A DNA stretch of 21,111 nucleotides from positions 1 to 21,111 of the IMG/VR virus record IMGVR_UViG_3300034523_000037; one strand, 5' to 3'. The position numbers and the translations under genes are program-made. Under the pieces are notes generated by a model that saw only the letters and a program-made list of their open reading frames with translations, was not told where the DNA came from and made no database searches. Below are positions 14,546-21,111 of the stretch, one piece after another (positions within the stretch are counted from its first letter, which is position 1; each line of letters opens with the position of its first letter). The stretch is from a virus.

Positions 14546-15493
14546 TTACGGAGTGCCCAGGTCGATCAGCACACCAGCAGTGGCCTTGTCGCTGGTTGCG
14601 TACTTGGCCCAGTTGGCGCCCGCCCCCACGGCAGCCAGGTTCGGGTTGATGCCGCCAGTGGCGTCAGCCCAGCTGTAGCCCAGCAGGTCCAGGTTGAAAG
14701 TACCCTCGGCCCGGAAGCCCATCGCCAAGTTTTCCTGGTTGTCGATGTTGTACGAGCGGAACCCAGGGGCTTGGGATTCGGTTACGCGAATCGCGCCCGA
14801 CTGAAGACCGAAGATGGTTTCGGCGGGATGGGTGTCGGTAACCAGTACCGGTTTGCCCATGGTGCCCGGCTGGCCGCCGTAGATCACTACGCCCGCTTCT
14901 TCGTAGATCTTTTCGCTGATCGCCTGATCCACCATGTCGAAGTAGGTGGCCGAATCCATGGTCCAGAGCGCGATTCGGCCAAAACGGTCACCGAACTTGC
15001 GCATGCCCTTGGTCAGCACCTTCTTGCCGTCAGTGGCAAAGCTCCCGGTGGCTACCATGTTGGCGTTCGCACCGATAGAGGCCTTGAGGGCGGCCATCGC
15101 GTACTGGATATAGCCTTCCAGCACCGCGTCAGCGTAGTCCTGACCAACCAGCTCGGAGAACTCTTCAGGCGAGCGAGCGCGACGCTTGAATGCCTCTTCG
15201 GTAGTCTCGTAAGGGCCGTATTTGAACGGAACCTTCACGCCGACCATCTCGCCAGCACCGATCTTGGAGCCGGTCACGGTAGCGCTGGAGTTCACGTCGC
15301 GGTGACCGATCGCGCCGCCGATCTTGTAGAAGGCCCGCTTGCGCAGGTCGCCTTCGATAAGCTCGTTGTTCAGCACGATTGCGCCATTCGACGAGGCGTT
15401 GAAGACATCGATCACGTCCTGGATACGCTCCAGGTAGGCGGTTTGGGCAAGATCGTTGTAAACGATCATGTCCGAGTTGACGGTGGTCGCCAT
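14546..15493 (-). CDS. Major capsid protein
   Basis: A protein of 315 residues following the scaffold gene. Features: MATTVNSDMIVYNDLAQTAY opening, an E-loop-like charged stretch (EEAFKRRARSPEEFSELVGQ), ALWTMDSATYFDMVD, and AIRVTESQAPGFRSYNIDNQ with ENLAMGFRAEGTFN near the C-terminus, which looks like the P-domain strand pattern of HK97-fold capsid proteins (the family often labelled phage capsid or P22 coat-like in Pseudomonas phages). No N-terminal delta domain or prohead protease site is obvious, matching the presence of a separate scaffold. The ATG at 15493 follows GGGAGTAACAC. It would be the most abundant virion protein. Confidence 0.88.
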   Translation of the reverse strand: MATTVNSDMIVYNDLAQTAYLERIQDVIDVFNASSNGAIVLNNELIEGDLRKRAFYKIGGAIGHRDVNSSATVTGSKIGAGEMVGVKVPFKYGPYETTEEAFKRRARSPEEFSELVGQDYADAVLEGYIQYAMAALKASIGANANMVATGSFATDGKKVLTKGMRKFGDRFGRIALWTMDSATYFDMVDQAISEKIYEEAGVVIYGGQPGTMGKPVLVTDTHPAETIFGLQSGAIRVTESQAPGFRSYNIDNQENLAMGFRAEGTFNLDLLGYSWADATGGINPNLAAVGAGANWAKYATSDKATAGVLIDLGTP

Positions 15494-15503
15494 GTGTTAC
15501 TCC

Positions 15504-16223
15504 CTATTTGGGCAATTTGAGGTAGGCGCTCTGCCCGTGCGCTTCGATGAACTCGCGCTTCTGGGTAGAGGACATTTCGGAACGTTTCAGCGCGGCCCCG
15601 CCGCCACCTTTTGCACCGCCGGCCCCGCCGCCAGATGCTTTACTGCCAACAATCAGCGGGCCGAAGGCCGGATCGTTGGTGAATTCTGCTTTCAGCTCGT
15701 CCAGCGTTGCCGCCGAGAGCTTGCCGGCGGCGTCGAGCACGACGACGGTGGGTTTACCGTCGCGCTGCTCGACGCTCAGCCGGCGTTCGATGTGGGGAAG
15801 CAATGCCTTGGCGCTGCCAGGGACAGCAAGGGCGGTCGCGATCTCCGTAGCAGTACGGCCCACGGTCAGATCCCGGATCTGGCCTTGCAGGGTGCTGTTG
15901 GTGCTTTCGAGTTGGGCGGTCAGCTCAGCCTCACGGCGGGCGAACTTCTCGGACCAGGACTTCTCCAGGCCCTCGACATCGCCAGCCTTACGGGCGGCCT
16001 CCTCTGCCTCGGTGCGTGCCTTCTCTTCGGCCTCGCGACGGGCCTTCTCGGCGGCCTTCTTCTCGCCCAGGAGCTCCTCCACCTTGGCCTTCAGGCCGGT
16101 GACATCTTCCTGCTGCGGTAGACCATCGATGCCAAGGACGAACTTGCCGTCCTTCTCGACGTACAGGGCTGCTACCGATTCTTCGACGCCTTCGAGGCTG
16201 TCCAGTTGGAATTTCAAGGTCAT
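15504..16223 (-). CDS. Capsid scaffolding protein
   Basis: A protein of 239 residues directly upstream of the major capsid gene. It begins MTLKFQLDSLEGVEESVAAL YV-type, followed by a long charged coiled coil at about 45-125 (EEKARTEAEEAARKAG and similar Ala/Glu/Lys repeats), a region with ATEIATALAVPGSAKALLPH at about 125-145, and a Gly/Ser/Ala-rich linker (GGGAGGAKGGGG) before a short basic C-terminal end. The layout is that of phage scaffolds whose C-terminal tail binds coat protein. The ATG at 16223 has GGGAG at correct spacing; a further in-frame extension to 16268 enters the terminator and lacks a ribosome binding site. Confidence 0.82.
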   Translation of the reverse strand: MTLKFQLDSLEGVEESVAALYVEKDGKFVLGIDGLPQQEDVTGLKAKVEELLGEKKAAEKARREAEEKARTEAEEAARKAGDVEGLEKSWSEKFARREAELTAQLESTNSTLQGQIRDLTVGRTATEIATALAVPGSAKALLPHIERRLSVEQRDGKPTVVVLDAAGKLSAATLDELKAEFTNDPAFGPLIVGSKASGGGAGGAKGGGGAALKRSEMSSTQKREFIEAHGQSAYLKLPK

Positions 16224-16245
16224 TGCTGTCTCCCAGAGACGTTGA

Positions 16246-16260
16246 GCAGGCCCTGCCTGC
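16246..16260. repeat. Small hairpin between terminator and scaffold start
   Basis: GCAGGC-CCT-GCCTGC is a perfect 6-bp stem with a 3-base loop, placed just upstream of the scaffold ribosome binding site and just downstream of the terminator at 16267. Confidence 0.5.
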
Positions 16261-16266
16261 GGGTAC

Positions 16267-16291
16267 AAAAAAGCCCCAGCTCAGCCAGGGG
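16267..16291 (-). terminator. Intrinsic terminator between minor head and scaffold genes
   Basis: On the minus strand a 7-bp stem (CCCTGGC/GCTGGGG with two G-T pairs, loop TGA) is followed by C and six T. It lies in the 117-base gap between the minor head protein and the scaffold gene, the largest gap in the head module, and would separate packaging genes (low copy) from scaffold and capsid (high copy). Confidence 0.75.
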
Positions 16292-16301
16292 TTGGAAATT
16301 G

Positions 16302-16338
16302 CGCGCCACGAAATCGAGGCGCCGTGTTTTGTGGCGCG
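16302..16338. repeat. Inverted repeat after the minor head gene
   Basis: CGCGCCAC at 16302-16309 and GTGGCGCG at 16331-16338 form a perfect 8-bp inverted repeat with a 21-base loop that itself contains GGCGCC. It lies immediately after the minor head stop codon and before the terminator. It may be part of a compound 3-prime mRNA structure or a binding site. Confidence 0.5.
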
Positions 16339-16340
16339 GA

Positions 16341-17387
16341 TCAGTTCAGTCCGGCCCTCTCGAAAGCCATCGGCTCACGCTCGCGCAGCTGCTTGAGGGT
16401 CAGGGTGCGGCCGTCATCGTCGACAAACCGGTCGATGGTGAGCTGGCCCTTGCTGAACAGCTTGTAGCGAGCCGGGCCGAGCACATCCTCTTGGAACGCT
16501 GCCGGCTGGCGTGCAAGCCATTCGCCGTAGGTGGTCTTGCTGCTGACCTGCTCGGCACCGTCAGGGCCAACCGCTGGACGAGTCGAGCCGGGGATATCCC
16601 GGGCAAACTCGTCCTTGAGCACCGGTATCTCGGTGGTCCGGCAGTTCCAGTGGAACGGTGGCGAAGGGGCCGTCATGGGCACAACAGTGCCATCCAGCGC
16701 ACGGCACAGCGGCGTGGTTCTGCCATCCAGCGTGGCGACCCGGCGCTTACCCTTGAGGATGTCGTCGTTGTCGGCCATGACCTGAGCCCGCGCCGAGGTC
16801 GCGATGTGATTGGTCATGGTCCGAACCAGCGCGCCAGCCTGGTCACGCTGCTGCACGCCAAGCGAGTTGAGTCGACGGGTAATCTGGCCAGTCGTCTCGC
16901 CCAACGCCGACCCCATTCGAATCTCGCTGATGATCTCGGCGCTCTTCTTGGTGCCGTACTGGTCGAGCGCGCCGTTGATGCTGATGCGTTGGCGACCTTT
17001 GCCGACCTCCAAGTCGAGCGGATCGGCCAGCGCTGCGGCGGCGACCTGCTCAATGCTCGGCTTGTTCAGCTGCACGACCGTCTTCACGACCTTGCCCAGC
17101 AGTGTCATGTTGAATTCGGCCTCGTAGCCACCGAATTCGGTCAGGTCGAGCACGGCCTGCTGCTTCATCTCGCCGTATACGCCAGCCAGCTCGCCCTGTA
17201 GCTCCTGAATCTGCTTCTCGTACCGTTGGGTTCCGTATCGGCTCAATCCTTCTGATACGCGCGATTTGGCGGTGCTGATGGCCTTCGTGATGAACTTGGC
17301 CAGGCGCTTTAGGCTTCCCCCGGCGTAACGTTGCACGTGCACCTGGTGGCGAGTCGCTGCGTCGGACAGGTAGCCGTCACTGCTCAT
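16341..17387 (-). CDS. Minor head / head morphogenesis protein (Mu F, SPP1 gp7-like)
   Basis: A protein of 348 residues with an N-terminal helical, basic region and a C-terminal domain carrying ATLDGRTTPLCRALDG and then PPFHWNCRTTEIPV, the signature of the Mu F / SPP1 gp7 head morphogenesis family (the DGRTTxxC and HxNCRxT motifs). These proteins bind portal and DNA inside the head and influence DNA ejection. Portal then minor head protein then scaffold is the standard order. I place the start at the ATG at 17387, preceded by GGAGG at eight bases; another ATG at 17408, deeper in the portal gene, has no ribosome binding site. The chosen start overlaps the portal stop by 11 bases. Confidence 0.87.
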   Translation of the reverse strand: MSSDGYLSDAATRHQVHVQRYAGGSLKRLAKFITKAISTAKSRVSEGLSRYGTQRYEKQIQELQGELAGVYGEMKQQAVLDLTEFGGYEAEFNMTLLGKVVKTVVQLNKPSIEQVAAAALADPLDLEVGKGRQRISINGALDQYGTKKSAEIISEIRMGSALGETTGQITRRLNSLGVQQRDQAGALVRTMTNHIATSARAQVMADNDDILKGKRRVATLDGRTTPLCRALDGTVVPMTAPSPPFHWNCRTTEIPVLKDEFARDIPGSTRPAVGPDGAEQVSSKTTYGEWLARQPAAFQEDVLGPARYKLFSKGQLTIDRFVDDDGRTLTLKQLREREPMAFERAGLN

Positions 17388-18801
17388 CCTCGCCGCCTCC
17401 GGTGTCATCGCCGGTTACTGGCGGCTGCTGGGCCAGTTCCTCGTCGATCAGTTCGTCGGCGCGGTCAGCCTCAAGCACGCCGCCCTGGCGCAGGTTGGTG
17501 CGCAGGTCTGACTTCGCGATGATGCCCTGCTGCCAGAGCTGGACTTGAGCCAGGATGTCCTGGGCGGTCATCGTCTCGTCGAAGAACGATTGGTTGAGCC
17601 AGAAGACCGTCCCGACCTCGTCCGGCTCGCCCATCATGAAGCGCTCGGCGTCGAGGATGGCCCGTTTCAGGGCCTCGGATACGTTGCCAGCGATGGTGCC
17701 CAGCACGCTGTTGTCCGAGCTGTAGCGGATGCGCACAGCCTCAGCCGTCTCTGCTCCTCCCGCCTTCTGGACGATGCGGGCGCCGATCATGAGCATCTGC
17801 TCTTCCTTGTCCTTCTGCAGCGTTCGAGCCAATTGGCTCTCGGTCGCCTGGACAAGCTTTGCATCGCCGGACTTGCCGAGGTTGTAGCCCCGGGTAGAGC
17901 CGATGTGCATGCCGTTCGGGTTCACCTTGGCGAACTCGTCGGCACTGATGTCGGTGGTGATGAACAGCGTCGGCTGGCTGCTGATAAACCCGCTCTCCTC
18001 CACCGTGGCGCTGTTGCCATAGTGCAGGATGTTCACGTCGGCCAGGTCTTCCAATGGCGACTTGTCGACGCTGGCGTCGTTGTTCTGGGCGCCGTAGAAG
18101 CTGAACAGGATGTGATCGAATGGCTGGCCGTTCTTGTCGAGCGGCGAGACCTCCGTGAAGTTAGTCTTGTCCTCGCCGTAGATGCGCTGGACATACCGCC
18201 CATCGACCAGCAGAAGCACGCGGTACTGGGTGCTGGTGGTCCGCTCCAGGCTTTCCGGGCTGAATTCCGAGACGCACTCCAGTAGGCAGACGTACACCAG
18301 GCGCTTTACGCCATCAATCACCTGCTCATCCCAGTCGATGATCGACTCGGCGCCGTAGTGATGGATCATGGCGCGTCGGCCCTGCATATCAGCCATCGAG
18401 GACACACCGTCAACCGCCGGGAAATCCACGAGGAATCCGCCGCGACCGCTATCCAGGCACTCGCCAACCGAATCTTTCGACAGCTGTTCCAGGCTCGTGC
18501 CGTCGCCGCTGGCGTTCTCCTTCAGGTACTCCACGCCCGCAGGCAGCTGCAGTTCGGCTGTCTTGCGGAACACCGCGCCCAACAGGCCGGTGCGCGTGCG
18601 CCCGGTGATGTTCAGGAACATCGCCCGCTTCTTGTACTGCTTGTACCGCGCCAGGTTCTCCGAGGACTTGTTCTCCGGGTCCGGCATCGGCAGGTATTCG
18701 TCGTGCTTTCGCACCTCGCGGGCGCCGGCCACGCAGCGCTTGACCAGCTGCCAGCCGGGCAAGGCCTCCGAGTACTCTGCCCGGGGAATGAAGTTCGGCA
18801 T
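17377..18801 (-). CDS. Portal protein (DUF4055 family)
   Basis: A protein of 474 residues. The N-terminus (MPNFIPRAEYSEALPGWQLV, then KSSENLARYKQYKKRAMFLN and ITGRTRTGLLGAVFRK) is the recognisable opening of DUF4055 portal-like proteins. Later segments (SVGECLDSGRGGFLVDFP; INWD-type turns; LEDLADVNILHYGNSATVEE; TEAVRIRYSSDNSVLGTIAG near the C-terminal crown) also fit portals. The portal dodecamer forms the DNA-entry vertex where terminase docks. The start is the ATG at 18801, eight bases after the terminase stop with TGAGG as ribosome binding site; an in-frame extension of 44 codons runs into the terminase gene and is rejected. Confidence 0.87.
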   Translation of the reverse strand: MPNFIPRAEYSEALPGWQLVKRCVAGAREVRKHDEYLPMPDPENKSSENLARYKQYKKRAMFLNITGRTRTGLLGAVFRKTAELQLPAGVEYLKENASGDGTSLEQLSKDSVGECLDSGRGGFLVDFPAVDGVSSMADMQGRRAMIHHYGAESIIDWDEQVIDGVKRLVYVCLLECVSEFSPESLERTTSTQYRVLLLVDGRYVQRIYGEDKTNFTEVSPLDKNGQPFDHILFSFYGAQNNDASVDKSPLEDLADVNILHYGNSATVEESGFISSQPTLFITTDISADEFAKVNPNGMHIGSTRGYNLGKSGDAKLVQATESQLARTLQKDKEEQMLMIGARIVQKAGGAETAEAVRIRYSSDNSVLGTIAGNVSEALKRAILDAERFMMGEPDEVGTVFWLNQSFFDETMTAQDILAQVQLWQQGIIAKSDLRTNLRQGGVLEADRADELIDEELAQQPPVTGDDTGGGEDEQ

Positions 18802-18809
18802 GGGTGGCC

Positions 18810-20297
18810 TCAGAAAGTGAACGTGATGGGTACGTGCTTGACCACGGAGCGCTTGGTATTGGCCACGGCGAAGTAGCGGAATGCGTCGGCCGGGTGAGAT
18901 GACCAGTCGTGCAGGGGTTTGTCTTTCCAGCACCCACGCTTGTCATCCCACTCCTTGCGGTAGCTTTCCAGGGCGGTGATGCCTTCCTCGCACTTGGCTT
19001 CGTCAAAGGCGCAGCTGGGCAGAATCTCGCGCGCCTGCTCGATGCCTTCGTCAACACCAAGCTTCGGCACCACCTGGAAGGTCATCCGATACACCTGGCC
19101 GTCGATCTCGTAGCCCTCTCGCGCGAGTTCGCGTCGAGTCTTGCCGTCGCTACTAAATTCTCGGTTGTCGATGTCGTGGGGGCCCCAGTGCTCGGCGTAC
19201 TCGTATCCGCGATCCTTCAGCACCTTCATGTAGTGCCGTAGGCCTTCACCGCTGTTCTGGTAGAAGTCGACAACGTGGTACTCCTCACCGACGATCCGGA
19301 CGAACCAGATGGCCGTGGAGTCGCCCACACCGATGTCCCAGAAGGTGTGCACCGGCAGGTGGCTGTTGTCGGGCAACTTGCCAATGCGCTGGGCGGCGTA
19401 GAGCTTGGTGAACTGCTTGGCGTAGTACGCGCCCTCGATCGTCTGCTGGAATGCCTCGGCAGGGATCGACGGGTACTCCCGCTTCATGTCGTCGCCGAGG
19501 GTCTTTTCCTTGGCGCTGTACCAGGCGCGCTGGCCTGGGTTGGTGACGATGCCGTGCTTGGCGTTCAGGTCGTCGAAGTATTTGGTCAGGCGGTCGGGGA
19601 TGACGACGCCGGTCGGGTCCAGCCAGTACAGCGGGTTGCGCCACCAGCTGAAGAAGAAGAACTTCCAGTCCAACAGGCCTAGGGGCACGCCGGCCAGCTG
19701 CTGCTTCTCGGCAGACTGGCTGTAGTCGAAGAAGTACCCGGCCCGGCCTTCAGCGGTAGATTCGATGGTGACGAAACACTCAGCGGCCACAGCCTCGAAC
19801 GCACCGGTGACGATCTCCCGCGCCTTATGCGGGAACTTGGCGCAGATCTTCCCGAACTCGGAAACGTGCAGGTAGCGCAGCGTGCCGCCCCGGAAGGAGG
19901 TGGACACATACAGCGACCCGCCCTTGCTGAACACAAGCTCGCCCGCAGCGTCGTTACGCGCCGGGTTCGCTGCCTTGATCTCCTTGGGCAGGTGATCGTA
20001 GGCGTACTTCACCTTCTCCCTGAACAAGCGCTTTGCGTCGTTCAGGGTGTGGGCGATCAGGGCGCACTTGGCAGCCTCGAACAGCGCGGCGTCGAGCTGG
20101 ACGATGCACACCAGCGTGGTGAAGCCCAGCTGCCTGGCCTTGAGGATGATGTTGCGGGTGTGCATCCCCTGGAAGTAATCGATCTGCTCCTGCGTCATGC
20201 GGAAGCGGACCTTCTTGCCCTGCTTGTCCGTGATGAAATACAGGTTGTTCAGCCGCCAGAACCGGTCCCGGAGCAGTTTCATGTGCTCGGGCTTCAT
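18810..20297 (-). CDS. terL: Terminase large subunit
   Basis: A protein of 495 residues with a two-domain terminase layout. The ATPase domain has a deviant Walker A, LKARQLGFTT at about 52-61, in which the usual GKT is replaced by GFT and a lysine (53) sits at the front, as in lambda gpA. Walker B is the LRYLHVSEFGK segment at about 140-150, and the TIESTAEG segment (177-184) is the coupling motif. The RNase H-like nuclease has Asp 321 in FWDIGVGDSTAIW, HDIDN at 374-378 and Asp 471 in HPADAFRYF. It powers DNA translocation into the prohead and cuts the concatemer. The ATG is two bases after the terS stop with AAGGA inside terS, so translation is coupled. Confidence 0.94.
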   Translation of the reverse strand: MKPEHMKLLRDRFWRLNNLYFITDKQGKKVRFRMTQEQIDYFQGMHTRNIILKARQLGFTTLVCIVQLDAALFEAAKCALIAHTLNDAKRLFREKVKYAYDHLPKEIKAANPARNDAAGELVFSKGGSLYVSTSFRGGTLRYLHVSEFGKICAKFPHKAREIVTGAFEAVAAECFVTIESTAEGRAGYFFDYSQSAEKQQLAGVPLGLLDWKFFFFSWWRNPLYWLDPTGVVIPDRLTKYFDDLNAKHGIVTNPGQRAWYSAKEKTLGDDMKREYPSIPAEAFQQTIEGAYYAKQFTKLYAAQRIGKLPDNSHLPVHTFWDIGVGDSTAIWFVRIVGEEYHVVDFYQNSGEGLRHYMKVLKDRGYEYAEHWGPHDIDNREFSSDGKTRRELAREGYEIDGQVYRMTFQVVPKLGVDEGIEQAREILPSCAFDEAKCEEGITALESYRKEWDDKRGCWKDKPLHDWSSHPADAFRYFAVANTKRSVVKHVPITFTF

Positions 20298-20299
20298 GG

Positions 20300-20899
20300 T
20301 CAGGCATCCTTCGATAGTTCATCCATCAGCTGCGACAGCTCATCGGCGTCTTTCGACTGCTCCTTGTCGTCCAGGCCGAATGCATTGCGCTCAAGCACCT
20401 GCAGGTTCTTCATGGCCGAGGACAGCTGGAAAAGGGTTTTGGCGTTGCTCGGAAGGCTTACCGCGCCCAGCATCGCGCTACGGCGGAAACCGCTCTGGTC
20501 ATCAGCAGTATCGCGCTCGATCTCTTCTTCGATCTCTTCGCGATGCTTGATGGTCGTCATCAGATCATCCATCAGCAGGTTCGCAAGGTTCGTGGCCTTG
20601 CGAATGTCGCGGCGGTGGCTGCGAACGACCGTCGCGCCCTCTTCCGCTGCCTCTTCGATGATCTCGGCGTCCCGCTCAGGGTTCGCACATTGGTCTTCGC
20701 GAACCTCGCCGCGAACCAGCTTATTGCGAACCTCTTTACGGACCTGCTCGGAAAGGTCTCGCTCCCAGCCTAAGGCCTTGGCCTTCTTCCTGATCGCGGT
20801 GTCGCTCACCCCGTTGCGGTCAGCGATGGTGCGGATGGAAAGCGCCCCGGCCCGGTAGGCTCGTTCGATCGCCTCCCAGTCGGGTTGCTTGGTGCTCAT
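20300..20899 (-). CDS. terS: Terminase small subunit
   Basis: A protein of 199 residues placed directly before the large terminase. Residues about 8-46 (IERAYRAGALSIRTIADRNG, then VSDTAIRKKAKALGWERD) are a helix-turn-helix of the kind used by small terminases to bind the packaging site. The middle (about 60-130) is a charged helical oligomerisation region (AEIIEEAAEEG, IKHREEIEEEIE), and the acidic C-terminal tail (KEQSKDADELSQLMDELSKD) would contact the large subunit. The ATG at 20899 follows AAGGATTCGAC, which overlaps the stop of the upstream gene. The pac or cos site itself cannot be located from sequence alone; it is often inside or just upstream of this gene. Confidence 0.9.
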   Translation of the reverse strand: MSTKQPDWEAIERAYRAGALSIRTIADRNGVSDTAIRKKAKALGWERDLSEQVRKEVRNKLVRGEVREDQCANPERDAEIIEEAAEEGATVVRSHRRDIRKATNLANLLMDDLMTTIKHREEIEEEIERDTADDQSGFRRSAMLGAVSLPSNAKTLFQLSSAMKNLQVLERNAFGLDDKEQSKDADELSQLMDELSKDA

Positions 20900-20908
20900 G
20901 TCGAATCC

Positions 20909-21111
20909 TTATTGATCTCGGTCGATACGAAGCGTGCGGACCTTGCCACCAGTGCTTGTATCGCGCCTTGCCGCCATCTCGACGGCCTTCTCGGCAGATG
21001 CGCCCATATCCATCGCAGCGAATGCGTATGGTGTGCCGCTGCCGATGGCGTACGGACGATCAGGCTTGATTGGCGACTTCCACAGACCGGTATCGTCATC
21101 CACCGCCACCA
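20909..21111 (-). CDS. HslV/proteasome-like Ntn hydrolase, C-terminal end (runs off right edge)
   Basis: An open frame enters the window from the right edge and stops at 20909; the true start and the N-terminal nucleophile are outside. The visible 67 residues include PYAIGSGTPYAFAAMDMGAS followed by AEKAVEMAARRDTSTGGKVR. This is the C-terminal signature of HslV and proteasome-beta-like Ntn hydrolases (the G-S-G-x-x-x-A-x-x-A-M-x-x-G-A-x-A-x-x-A-V pattern followed by D-x-x-T-G-G). Phage genomes encode such homologues, but their role is unclear. The stop codon is part of the ribosome binding site for terS (TAAGGA), so the two genes are co-transcribed. The assignment rests on the C-terminal motif only. 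Confidence 0.75.
   Translation of the reverse strand, partial: VAVDDDTGLWKSPIKPDRPYAIGSGTPYAFAAMDMGASAEKAVEMAARRDTSTGGKVRTLRIDRDQ

Noticed and set aside
16206-17201. Long plus-strand open frame (331 codons) opposite the minor head gene
   Set aside because: It lies antisense to a gene with clear Mu F-family motifs, has an Arg/His/Leu-rich shadow composition and no ribosome binding site; it results from high GC and codon bias.
18802-18933. 44-codon N-terminal extension of the portal
   Set aside because: It overlaps the terminase large subunit, and the family normally starts at MPNFIPRAEY; that ATG has a ribosome binding site.
19827-20858. Long plus-strand open frame (343 codons) opposite the terminase genes
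   Set aside because: It spans both terminase genes in antisense, with Ser/Arg-rich shadow composition. The opposite strand has unmistakable terminase motifs.
1-21111. Attachment sites, insertion sequences, CRISPR arrays or tRNA genes
   Set aside because: I looked for repeated spacers, terminal inverted repeats with transposase frames, and cloverleaf-like sequences and saw none; only short intergenic hairpins are present.
1-21111. Entirely new biological system
   Set aside because: Almost every gene fits the standard siphophage head-neck-tail order. The unusual parts are individual (LamG insertion, Ntn hydrolase linkage, terminator array, small hypothetical), not a new multi-gene system.

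Overview
The window is the structural (late) half of a tailed-phage or prophage genome. Every convincing gene lies on the minus strand, so the natural reading order runs from the right edge to the left. The base composition is GC-rich (roughly 55-63% in the lines I counted). The tailspike N-terminus and the general gene order resemble temperate siphophages and prophages of Pseudomonas. I assign that host by pattern recognition, not by a database search. Separate K-like and J-like tail genes, a lambda-type tape measure and a G/GT frameshift cassette point to a long, flexible, non-contractile tail (siphovirus). No integrase, repressor, lysis, replication, tRNA, IS or CRISPR feature is visible, so the window alone cannot separate an integrated prophage from a free phage.

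Right part, packaging and head (about 21111 to 13906): the C-terminal end of an HslV/proteasome-like Ntn hydrolase, small terminase, large terminase with nuclease, DUF4055-type portal, Mu F/SPP1 gp7-like minor head protein, coiled-coil scaffold, major capsid protein, and a structural protein ending in a HeH/LEM-like motif.

Middle, neck and tail tube (about 13865 to 10014): a gp6/DnaT_2-like connector, a head-closure candidate, a gp10-like protein, a tail terminator, a 63-residue hypothetical, a major tail protein with a C-terminal Big_2 Ig-like domain, and the tail chaperones G and GT. G and GT are linked by a clear A-AAA-AAG minus-1 slippery site.

Left part, tape measure and tip (9977 to 1): a 1301-residue tape measure, a minor tail protein, a low-GC LamG-like putative receptor-binding protein that sits between otherwise conserved tip genes, a DUF1833 protein, a K-like NlpC/P60 peptidase, a J-like central tip protein, and the start of a tailspike that runs off the left edge.

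The genes are packed tightly, with ATGA or TGATG overlaps and Shine-Dalgarno motifs inside the preceding gene. There is no gene-free gap above 150 bases. The few short gaps almost all hold a hairpin, and four of these are textbook intrinsic terminators on the coding strand. That suggests stoichiometric attenuation, or late transcription that depends on an antiterminator. I saw no convincing promoter inside the window.
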